This document shows, in pieces, positions 45,102 to 54,284 of a DNA stretch of 64,000 nucleotides. Every line of letters starts with the position of its first letter. Positions within the stretch are counted from its first letter, which is position 1. A program made the position numbers and the translations under genes. The stretch spans positions 114,373,001-114,437,000 of the forward strand of contig OX465598.1 in NCBI GenBank assembly GCA_950022295.1, in the 5' to 3' direction. The DNA is from Bromus sterilis. Lineage: Eukaryota; Streptophyta; Magnoliopsida; Poales; Poaceae. The notes under the pieces are model-generated. The model saw only the letters and a program-made list of their open reading frames with translations. It ran no database searches and had not been told where the DNA came from.

Positions 45102-45215
45102 AAATATATAGCAAAAATTTCTGCAACAGAAGGAAAGTTTCAAGCCTAGGTGGAGTCGGAGTCGGAGTCGGAGTCCAGGGCACCCAGGAGGGTGCCTGGC
45201 GCGGCCAGGAGGGGG
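45102..45215 (-). promoter_or_regulatory. LTR-promoter-like module inside D, upstream of ORF3
   Basis: 45191-45215 is identical over 25 nt to 42575-42599 in the LTR of D (the GGTGCCTGGCGCGGCC arm and spacer). It is followed on the minus strand by TATATATTT (45102-45110), about 95 bp before the ORF3 ATG. This mimics the hairpin-then-TATA order of the LTR promoter. Promoter activity is inference. Confidence 0.5.
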
Positions 45216-45244
45216 TCGCCCCAGGAGGCCTCCTGGGCCCCCTG

Positions 45245-45249
45245 GAGCT
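45245..45249. repeat. Left target-site duplication of C (GAGCT)
   Basis: Same GAGCT at 54280-54284. Confidence 0.93.
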
Positions 45250-45689
45250 TGACGAGGGGGTGACCCCACGACTACTACAGATGAGCCTACCTGGTGTCCA
45301 TGAAGGCAGAAGGCCCATGAAGATACGGCCTCGGCCCATTAGTTGGCACCGACGTAGGAGTCCGCGACTCACAAGGAAGGTGCGAAGACCCGCCGTACAG
45401 AGCAAGCTAGGGTTAGGAAAGCTTACCTGTAAATGTAGAGGGACTCCCCGATACCTAGCCCGGTATATAAGGGCTACGAGGGGTGACGCAAAAGATATAT
45501 AATCTCTCACCTGTAACCATAGCCTTGAGCGCTCCAGCCTAGGCCTCCACTGTAATCGCATCACCCCAATCAATAATATCGAGCAGGAGTGAGCCTTCCT
45601 GTTTGCTGACGAGCTATCGTCCAACCTGTGCCTCTCATGACTAACCCAGGGTCCCTGACCATGGGATTTTCCGGGGTTGAGCCCCGTCA
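45250..45689 (+). repeat. 5' LTR of C (440 bp)
   Basis: TGACGAGG to CCCCGTCA. TATATAA box at 45464-45470. Confidence 0.94.
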
Positions 45690-47076
45690 ATTGGCGCCGT
45701 CTGTGGGAACTACACAGGTTGGGATCACGATCTCGGCGGTCCCGTCTTCAGCAAGCTACAACTCAAGGGCAAGAACCAGATCTAGCCCACTCGAAGGACT
45801 CAAGATCACGACGGACATCTTCGCCACCCCATCAAGACCACCTGAGCTACAGTTGTGCCAGGACCGATACTACGGTAACGGCCAAGTGCAGCGCCAGCGC
45901 CGAAGGAGTCGACGACCCAGAAGAGCGGCGAGGGGCCTCTATGAAGGAATTCCACTCGACGAACTGCGACGCGCAGAGGAGGACTCGCAAATCTTTCGAC
46001 AACCCACCACCGCCCGGGCACCCGCCGCACATCAAGACGATGACTACGAGATCGAATCCAGCGATCAGCAAAACCACCGCCAAGGAAGAAGGAATCGACG
46101 ACCCAAAAGGCGCGCATGGGAAAACTACAGCAAGCCCCCAATGAACGAGCCACATCATGCAGCCGCGCAGCCGACGACCACTCGACGACACGCCGTCGCG
46201 CGAGCATCTGCCGCCAACCAAGACAGCGACTCCGAGACACCTGTCGGCGAGTACTACGACCCAGATCGAAGGCCGGATGAATTCGCCAACCTCATCAAGA
46301 ACCAAGACATGAGTCGAGGAATCGAAATCGACCCTCGCTTCCACGAACACGCGGAGGATCGCGAGCAGATCTTCAGAATCTCAAGAAGGAAGAGACACGC
46401 CGGATCTAGCAAACTCACGGCTAGAGAGAAGCTAGCAGGACCCTGCATGATCCACAGCTTCGAGGACGACTGGGGACACGTCAGGTCAGGTCACACTTTA
46501 AGAGACTGCCGCCTATTCAACGAGCTAGCCGACGACCTCAAGAAGGAGAAGCAGAAGGAAGACAGGCGCATCCGACGACCTGAGCAATCGCCGACCTCAA
46601 GCCCGGAACGACGTCACAGCCCGCTGCAAGCACAGGTGCTCATGATCCAAGAAGGAAGGGTACCGCAAGCACAACGCGACGCCCAAACCCTGCAGGCCAG
46701 AGCAGCTGAGAGCATAAACATAGTCGAAGTCTACCAACTACATGACACGGAGACCAGCATCACGTTCTCACAGGACGACCATCCTCCCGCAGTCCCAAGA
46801 CCGGGGCATGCGCCCCTAGTACTCAACGCACAAATCGGAGGATACGACATGGATCGGGTCTTCATGGACGGAGGCAGCAGCATGAACATCATCTTCGCCA
46901 GCACCTTGCAAAAGATGTTGATCCCACGATCAGTATGGAGAAAATCAAGCACCGAGTTACACGGGGTAGTCCCAGGAGAAGCAGCCACATCCCTCGGAGT
47001 CATCGAACTCGAAGTTGTCTTCGGCAACCGACACAACTTCGCCAAGCGCGTCCTCGAGTTCGAGGTACTCGACTAG
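45661..47076 (+). pseudogene. Gag-like and protease ORF of C, capsid apparently missing
   Basis: Long open frame; the nearest ATGs (45637, 45661) are still in the LTR, so the true start is unclear. The N-terminal half is low-complexity, Arg/Asp-rich (RQRRRSRRPRRAARG). I do not find the gag capsid signature expected in this lineage. A Cys/His segment (GPCMIHSFEDDWGHVRSGHT..RDC) may be the remains of the usual zinc-binding motif. The C-terminal part is an aspartic protease with VFMDGGSSMNIIF (D-G-G in place of D-S/T-G) and VIELEVVFGNRHN. TAG 47074 interrupts; ILGRPAFAQF of the protease follows in frame. It probably arose by internal deletion. Confidence 0.7.
45692..45709 (+). other. Primer-binding site of C
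   Basis: TGGCGCCGTCTGTGGGAA, 2 nt after the LTR; the usual site of Tat-type cereal elements. Confidence 0.88.
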
Positions 47077-48234
47077 CAATCGCAGTATCACGCCATATTG
47101 GGACGACCAGCATTCGCGCAGTTCATGGCGGTCCCACCCTACGCCTACCTCAAGCTCAAGATGCCAGGATCAACAGGAGTCCTCACGATCAACGGAGGCT
47201 TCATCAAATCAGATCAATGTGATCGCAGATTCCACAGAATCTCCGACACATTCGGAGCCGAACAAGAACTTAGAGAAATAGCCATGGTGACGGACAAGAG
47301 TACCTTCCCACTGGTGAGCCGAAGCAAATCCAGGGAGTACGGACGCGACTTCAGCATTGACAGCGACACAGTCACTCACCAAGTGCACCCGACGGACCCG
47401 GTCAAAATAGTCCGCGTGTACGCCCACCTACCAGAGGAGCAGGCGACGGATCTCGTCGCTTTCCTTCGAGACGAGTGGGAAATATTCGCCTGGTGCCCAG
47501 CCGACATGCCTGGGATACCACGCGAATTCGCGGAGCACGCCTTACGCATCAAACCAAACACAAAGCAGGTGAATCAAGCGCTGACACGATTCTCGGAGCC
47601 CAAGCGCAGAGCAATCGGAGAGGAATTCAACCGGTTACTCGACGCTCAGTTCATCCGAGAAACGAAGGAAGCCACCTGGATAGCCAACCCAGTGCTCGTG
47701 CCAAAGAAAGACACGACCGTGTTGCGCATGTGCGTCGACTACGGACCAGTCAACAAGCATTGTCCGAAGGATCACTTCCCCCTCCCTAGAATCGATCAGA
47801 TAATCGACTCAACAGCAGGGTGCGATCTACTTTCCTTTCTCGACGCTTAATCCGGATACAACTAGATCAGGATGAAGGAAGAAGACGAAGAGCACACATC
47901 GTTCATCACCCCCTATGGCGTATTCTGCTACAGGACCATGCCCTTCGGGCTCAAAAACGCAGGCGCCACTTACCAACGAATGATGCAGGCCTGCCTGAAG
48001 GAGAAAATCGGAAGAAACGTGCAAGTCTACGTGGACGACATTGTCATCAATACCTACAAAGCAGCCACACTACTCGACGACCTGCGCGAAACCTTCGCGG
48101 CTCTCAACAAATACAGAATCAAACTCAACCCAAAGAAGTGTGCATTCGGCGTACCGGCGGGAAAGCTGCTTGGCTACATGGTCTCTGCCTGAGGAATCGA
48201 AGCAAATCCTGAGAAAGTCCAAGCCATCACCCGC
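47077..48234 (+). pseudogene. Reverse transcriptase of C
   Basis: In-frame continuation after TAG 47074. RT motifs in order: ATWIANPVLVPKK, MCVDYGPVNKHCPKDHFPLP, then two stops (TAA 47848 and TAG 47863) in the conserved LDAYSGYNQI-type motif, then TPYGVFCYRTMPFGLKNAGATY and the YVDDIVI active site near 48030. A further TGA at 48190 interrupts MVSA-GIEANPEK. All four blocks are otherwise colinear, so the breaks are point changes. Confidence 0.88.
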
Positions 48235-49377
48235 ATGCAAGAACCAACCGACGTCAAAGGAGTACAGCAGCTCACTGGAAAACTTGCAGCCCTAAGCCGC
48301 TTCATCAGCAGGCTGGGAGAACGCACGCTGCCTTTCTATCAGCTGCTCAGGAAAGGTGAGAAATTCGAGTGGACGGAGGAAGCCCGCCAAGCATTCGCGG
48401 ACCTGAAAAAGACACTCTCGACTAAACCAATACTGGCGGTACCCAAGGAACGAGAGAAGCTATACCTCTACGTAGCAGCACGTAGCAGTGTAGTAAGCAC
48501 AGCGCTCGTTGTCGAACGCGCAGAAGAAGGCAAGGTCCAGAGCATCCAAAGACCAATCTACTACCTCAGCATGCTCCTGACCAAATCCCAGCAGCGGTAC
48601 CCGCACTATCAGAAGCTACTACTGGCCATCGTCATGACCTCAAGGAAGGTGCCCCACTACTTCGACGAGCACCCTATCACAATCATGAGCAGCGCACCAC
48701 TCGCCGACATACTCAACAACCCTGGAGCAACCGGGCGAGTCGCCGAGTGGAACATCGAGCTCAGCCCACGGGACCTGCAGTTCAAGCACCCAATAGCCAT
48801 CAAAGCCCAAGTACTCCTAGATTTTCTGGTCGAGTGGACGGAGGTTCAGACACCAGGCCCCCCAGACCTATCAAGCTCATGGTCAATGTTCTTCGATGGG
48901 TCCAAGAGACAACAAGGAGCTGGGGCAGGAGTTGTGCTCATCTCCCCTAAAGGAACAAAGCTGAAATACGTCCTCCAGATCAACTTCAGTCACGCCTCCA
49001 ACAACGAAGCAGAGTACGAGGCGCTCCTCCATAGCATGCGCATGGCCAAAACATGCGGAGCCACTCTCCTCATAATTTACGGGGACTCAAATCTCGTCGT
49101 CCAGCAGACGATGAGAAACTGCAGTGCAATAGCCGACAACATGGCGGCTTACCAAAAGCTCTATAACGAACTCGAAGTAAGTTTCGACGGTTGCGAGCTC
49201 AACTACATCACCAGGGACAACAACACAGAAGCCGACGAGCTCGCGAACATCGGTTCGACCCGGGGACCTGTACCACCCGGCATTTTTCTCGAAAGCATCA
49301 ACCGGAGATCCATCAAGGTCCAGGCAGCAACACCTGAAGCAGTCGTGGACGGCGAAGATGCAACAGAAATGGCGTAG
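48235..49377 (+). pseudogene. RNase H plus second (archaeal-type) RNase H of C
   Basis: The first part (to about 48830) is the RT connection and a degenerate RNase H (LYLYVAARSSVVSTALV; QQRYPHYQKLLLAIV; HPITIMSS). The second domain (about 48880-49250) has MFFDGSKRQQGAGAGVVL, NEAEYEALLHSM, YGDSNLVVQQ and NTEADELAN, with conserved D, E, D and D positions. Carrying two RNase H domains is typical of Tat-lineage Gypsy elements. The frame ends at TAG 49375. Confidence 0.88.
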
Positions 49378-50697
49378 GTGGCAGCAGCAACCCCATCAGA
49401 AGGCGCAAGCACCAGCACATCCGACAGCACAGCTCCGACAGAGCTCGAAGGACCCGTCTGGACAAAACCGTTCCTCCGATTCCTAATCGAAGGCACGCTA
49501 CCACAAGATGTGGCCGAAGCACGACGCATCAGCCGACGATCCAAGGCGTTCACGTTGATCAACAGACAACTATACAAGCGCAGCATCACCCAGATACTCC
49601 AAAGGTGCATCGACGAAGAAGACGGCAAAGCCCTACTGCTCGAAATCCAAGAAGGCACATGCGGGCACCATGCGAGCAGTCGAGTACTCGTGTCCAAAGC
49701 ATTCCGAGCTGGGTTCTACTGGCCCACAGCCATGGAAAACGCAGAGGAAATCGTGCGACGATGTGTTTCTTGCCAGAAATTCGCCAACAGGCCACACGCT
49801 CCCGCATCAGAGCTCAAAAACATACCACTATCCTGGCCGTTCGCCACCTGGGGACTCGACATGGTGGGCCCACTCAAGAAATCATCAAAGGGCGGAAGGA
49901 CACACCTGCTCGTCGCAGTCGACAAGTTCACCAAATGGATTGAAGCAGTGCCCATCACCAGCTCTACAGCCCTCACGGCTGTCAACTTCATCAAGTCGAT
50001 CATCTTCAGATTCGGAGTGCCACACAACATCATCACGGACAACGGCACGAACTTCACAGCCGCAGAATTTCAGAACTTCTGCGAAGAACTGGGCATCAAA
50101 ATCAATTACGCATCAGTCGCGCACCCACAGTCCAACGGCCAGGTGGAAAAAGAAAACAGCCTTGTCTGCGGGGGAATCAAGAAACGGCTCCTCGCACCAC
50201 TCGAGCAAGCCGCCGGCAACTAGGTAGAAGAACTCCCCGCGGTTCTATGGAGCCTTCAAACCACACCAAACACTACGACCCAATTAACACCCTTCTTCAT
50301 GGTATACGGGGCAGAGGCAGTCCTACCACACGACCTCAAGTTCGGAGCACCCCGGGTCACCGGATACGAAGAAGAAGAAGAAGCAGAAGAAGCACTGCAA
50401 GACGACAAAGATACGGCTGACGAAGCAAGAGACGCAGCCCTGGCAAAATTCGAGGGGTACCAAGACAAATTACGTACCTACCAAAGCAGTCGATTGCGCA
50501 CTAGAACCTTCAACAAAGGTGACCTAGTCCTACGACTAATACAAGAGAAGGTCCATAAACTTGCCCCCCAATGGGAAGGACCATTCATAGTCTCAGAAGT
50601 CATCGGAGGTGGCGCCTACAGGCTGAGGAACCCGAAGACAGACGAGGATGTGGGAAACCCATGGAACGTAGCAAACTTGCGACTGTTCTATCCATAG
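49378..50697 (+). pseudogene. Integrase of C
   Basis: Zinc finger (CGHHASSRV ... CVSCQKF), catalytic core with WGLDMVGP (D), IITDNGTNF (D) and SNGQVEKEN (E), then TAG 50221, where a Trp is expected (GN-VEELP). The C-terminal part (50224-50697) has PFFMVYGAEAVLP and a C-terminal domain (GDLVLRLIQ, GPFIVSEVIGGGAYRL) and ends at TAG 50695. The three catalytic residues remain; the stop kills it. Confidence 0.9.
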
Positions 50698-51880
50698 CCC
50701 CTATCGGTCGGACATGACTGGCAACTCATGTAAACAGCTTGACGGCAATAAAATAAATGTTGCCCAAATACTGCCATCTCAAAGCACTCGGGGGCTTAAG
50801 AGTAAAATCCCCCCAGAGCAACGCTATCGCCTACGCGATCTTAATCGAAGCACTCAGGGGCTTAAGAGCAAAATCCCCCCGAGCAACGCTATCGCCTACG
50901 CGATCTTAACCGAAGCACTCGGGGGATTAAGAGCAAAAACCCCCGAGCAAACGCTATTGCCTACGCGATTTTCATCAAAAGCACTTGGGGTCTCGAGTAC
51001 ATCCCCCACCCGAGGACGCTACCAAATATTCAAAGGATCCAAGCACTCGGGAGCTCGAGGATCATCGCCTCCCGAAGAAAGTTTGCGCGGTTTGAAGCTT
51101 AAAAAATGCTCAAGCAAAAAAACACCCAGCCAGTCCCACCTACTGAAAACAAGGCTCGAAAAACATGGCCCCAATCGGATGAAGCACCAGGTACTCTGCA
51201 AAAACTTTGGAGGAAGCACAAGGCACAGGCTTATTTAGTCTTCACCCGGTCGCCAACGATCACCTAAAGACTCGGGGGCTACTCCCATTGGGAGCGCTGC
51301 CGCGCACCCGATCAAAGACAGAAACTAACGACAAAGGAAACAAATTCTAGCCTACGCTTGACCCTTTGACTCAAGTGTAGCCTCGGGGGCTACTCCCATC
51401 GGGAGCGTTGTCGCGCACCCGATAGAACCAACAGGTACAAAGTATTGGACGGGCTCGAAGACAGCTCCTGATCGTCAAGGACTCGAACACATTTTTTGGG
51501 TGCATAAAGCTGACATATATATTCCATTACAAAGGATCAAGCACAGTTCACATCATAAGGATCATCTTTAGAACACAGAGGATTCAAACTACATTTGGAT
51601 AGATGGCAGCTCCTGTTACAAGAGGGAATCACCCAAGTAATTATGACTTCTACATGTGTGCCCAGGAGGGGTAATCGACCCTAGTACAAGAGCATCATCA
51701 CAGACAAAGTAGGAGTCGAAGCAGCAAGCTCATGATGTCAATGACATAACAAAAGGTGAAGCTCGACTTATTTGCGGAGACATTGGAGACGATGCTCCAC
51801 CATCTTCTTCTCCTGCTCCTCTAGCTTCTTCTCCAGCTCCGCCCAAGCTGCCGGCAAAGATGACGCCGCTGTCTCCAGTT
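50698..51880. repeat. Spacer of C with tandem repeats
   Basis: About five degenerate tandem units of about 66 bp from about 50777 to 51085, each opening AGCACTCGGGGGCTTAAGAG or a variant. They are followed by two copies of CTCGGGGGCTACTCCCATYG plus GGAGCG (51271-51312, 51382-51423). The CTCGGGGGCTAC core equals the polypurine tract at 53826-53839. No sense ORF of note. Confidence 0.8.
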
Positions 51881-52516
51881 CTACAAGGTCGTTTGCCGCG
51901 CTCGTTTAACCGGAGGCTTGACATCGAGGTCTTCTTCAGAGCCAGAGGAGGAAGCAGTTGAAGACGGCTCGCCACCAGCACCAGAAGAGTCCCTGGAGGA
52001 AGAAGCAGTCGAAGACGCAGGCGAAGGACTCCTCGACTTTGTGGAATTGTCGTTGCTCGACTCCTGCCCATGCGGATCCATGCTATTGCCGCTCGGGTCG
52101 AATGCGCGGACGGTGACAGTTCTTTCTCCGTCAAAACGACAGCTGAGCATATCGCCATCTCGCAAATTCAACCGCCGAGCAAACAAACGCCAACCAGAGC
52201 CAAGAAAAATCAAGCGAGAGCTACCGACCTCCAAGTCAACATAAGAAGGAGATCGACAGCTCCCTTGAAGATGCAGAAGCAAGCCATCCAAGCCACGTTC
52301 AGAGAAAATGGCAGAAAAAGCAGAGGGAAGAAGAACGCGATTGGCACTCTGGCCACGAACACGTAAAATAAAATCATAGCGCCAGAATCCCTCCTCCAAG
52401 GGAGAGGAGGAAGGCACTGGCGCCGTACCATGGCGACAACCATGCCACGAGCGTGGTGTGCGGCCACCACGGCCACGACGAACACGGCCACGGCCAACTC
52501 CTCGCCTGGGAACCAT
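51881..52516 (-). CDS. Antisense B3-domain-like protein of element C
   Basis: Minus strand, 211 codons, ATG 52516 (MVPRRGVGRGRVRRG). An Arg/Gly-rich basic N-terminus (residues 3-22) is followed by a B3-like DNA-binding fold at about 44-142. Matching features are FWRYDFILRVRG, VLLPSAFSAIF (the B3 LPxxF signature), LHLQGSCRSPSYVDLEV, GSGWRLFARRLNLRDGDMLSC and FDGERTVTVRAFDPSG. The tail is Ser- and acid-rich with a basic KPPVKRARQ that could be a nuclear localisation signal. B3 domains bind DNA in plant transcription factors, so this may be a nuclear regulator carried by the element. The frame is open despite six stops in the sense pol. TATAAATAG lies 67 bp upstream of the ATG. Antisense extra ORFs are known in Tat elements; the B3 call is mine. 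Confidence 0.72.
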   Translation of the reverse strand: MVPRRGVGRGRVRRGRGGRTPRSWHGCRHGTAPVPSSSPLEEGFWRYDFILRVRGQSANRVLLPSAFSAIFSERGLDGLLLHLQGSCRSPSYVDLEVGSSRLIFLGSGWRLFARRLNLRDGDMLSCRFDGERTVTVRAFDPSGNSMDPHGQESSNDNSTKSRSPSPASSTASSSRDSSGAGGEPSSTASSSGSEEDLDVKPPVKRARQTTL

Positions 52517-52582
52517 GAGCGCAAGAAGAGATGAAGGAAGAGTCAAAGCAACGAGTTGGATAGAGGCGTGGAAGAGAAAGGC

Positions 52583-52591
52583 CTATTTATA
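52583..52591 (-). promoter_or_regulatory. TATA box for the antisense gene of C
   Basis: Minus strand TATAAATAG (context TTCTATAAATAGGCC). A start about 30 bp on gives a leader of roughly 35-40 nt before the ATG at 52516. Confidence 0.7.
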
Positions 52592-53839
52592 GAACAACTA
52601 TCCTCAAAGCACAGAGAAGCCAAGACGACAGCAGCAATTAATTCAAAGACCAAACGTCCCAGCCGTCTCGGACTCCAAGACAAAGATGCTCTCCCACGGG
52701 ACGCACTGTATGCAAGACGTGTCAATTCGCGCGCGTTTCCAACGCGCGTATGGGAAACTCAACCGGCGCCTGCCGCACGCCACAGCGGCCATTATTATGA
52801 CCGGTCCTGAAGACGTGACGGTTCACTGGCAGAGCATCCCTGACAGGCATCAAGCAGAGGCATCGCTATCCCTAACAAGCGGCGAAGAAAACCAAACAGA
52901 TATCAAGGCCCAGAGATTCCATATTTCAGATCTTTTCCCCAAGGAAGAAAAACATCTTAATCCCATCGGGAGCGTACATCATAAGAGTCCCGGGTGCTCC
53001 CTCACCTAAAAGTCAACCATGTGCTCGAGTGACCACTCGCACTTATAAGAGTCCCGGGTGCTCCCTCACCCAAAAGTCAGCCACGTGCTCGAGTGACCAC
53101 TCGCACTTATGAGAGTCTCGGGTGCTCCCTCAACCCAACGCAGAGAAAACATGCATTCGCCAAGACCATACGGCGCTAAGAGTCTCAGGTGCTCCCTCAC
53201 CTCAAGAGCCGAAACGGCATTCGAGTGATTACTCGCGAAAAACCCCCCGACTGAGCACTCAAAACAAAGCTCCTCGGGTGAATGAGTGAACAGCTCGCTT
53301 GATGTTTTGTTCCAAGCGGGTGCAATGCTATAAGGCTCCGCGCCTCAAAAACACACATTCCTGGAACACGATACACTGTGCCCAGATGCCACGCAAGATT
53401 AGCGTGTAGGTAAGACCCCGCTGCGAAGTACGGCCGGGCTGGGACTTGCCGAAGAGGGATTTCACTCCCAACCTTTCCCATGCGCTGCGCATGATAGAAA
53501 AGCCGGGCGGACGCGCCTTAGGCTACACACATTACTGGCGGCAAATGAACACCATAAGACCTGAAGCGGCCAGACTTTTTCTCGACACCAGTGTTCCAAG
53601 CTCATGTCGAGGACGTGGGTTTGATTGGGCTACTGTGGTATTTGCCCTAGTGCAATTCACCAAGGCTCGACCCGTCGACTCCTTGGGCCCTTTCAGCTTA
53701 GCATCCCTCGAAACAGGTTTTTTCATGGCCACCAGACTGCTAGCGACCCGCGGATGAACCGCGCATACCAATAACCGACGAAAGAATGTACCCGAGTCCC
53801 TGTGTGACTCTCCGAGTCCCCCAGGCACTCGGGGGCTAC
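52592..53839. repeat. Region between antisense gene and 3' LTR of C
   Basis: A second array of about 64-bp tandem units from about 52986 to 53235 (GAGTCCCGGGTGCTCCCTCA..), four copies of decreasing similarity. The rest is unassigned, and the open frames here have no domain. The polypurine tract CACTCGGGGGCTAC (53826-53839) abuts the 3' LTR. Confidence 0.75.
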
Positions 53840-54279
53840 TGACGAGGGGGTGATCCCACGACTCCTACAGATGAGCCTACCTGGTGTCCATGAAGGCAGA
53901 AGGCCCATGAAGATACGGCCTCGGCCCATTAGTTGGCACCGACATAGGAGTCCACGACTCACAAGGAAGGTGTGAAGACCCGCCGTACGGAGCAAGCTAG
54001 GGTTAGGAAAGCTTACTTGTAAACGTAGAGGGACTCCCCGAGACCTAGCCCGGTATATAAGGGCTAGGACGGGTGACGCAAAAGATATCTAATCTCTCAC
54101 CTGTAACCCTAGCCTTGAGTGCTCCAGCCTTGGCCTCCACTGTAATCGCATCACCCCAATCAATAATATCGAGCAGGAGCGAGCCTTCCTGTTTGCCGAC
54201 GAGCTATCGTCCAACCTGTACCTCTCATGACTAACCCAGGGTCCCTGACCATGGGATTTGCCGGGGTTGAGCCCCGTCA
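53840..54279 (+). repeat. 3' LTR of C (440 bp)
   Basis: Same length as the 5' LTR with about 19 substitutions by eye. TATATAA at 54054-54060. GAGCT duplication follows at 54280-54284. Confidence 0.94.
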
Positions 54280-54284
54280 GAGCT

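Larger units (their letters stand above)
45250..54279 (+). mobile_element. Element C: Tat-type Gypsy with antisense B3-like gene
   Basis: 9030 bp with two 440-bp LTRs (TGACGAGG..CCCCGTCA) and a perfect GAGCT target duplication. Order: LTR, PBS TGGCGCCGTCTGTGGGAA, gag-like/protease, RT, RNase H plus a second RNase-H domain, integrase, a tandem-repeat spacer, an antisense ORF, a second repeat array, polypurine tract, LTR. The dual RNase H and the extra region between pol and the LTR are Tat-lineage traits. About 19 LTR mismatches (counted by eye) and six pol stops show a copy of moderate age. Confidence 0.93.

Noticed and set aside
44700..45269. Longer start (to 45269) for the env-position ORF of D, with a hydrophobic segment
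   Set aside because: The extension runs into element C and through the LTR-like GC module. The ATG at 45008 follows the TATA-like box and gives a sensible charged protein.
47872..48192. Separate small genes between the RT blocks of C
   Set aside because: They are pieces of one RT frame broken by point stops; motif order is continuous.
50777..51085. Regularly spaced repeats resembling a CRISPR array
   Set aside because: The units are contiguous tandem repeats without unique spacers, in a plant retrotransposon.
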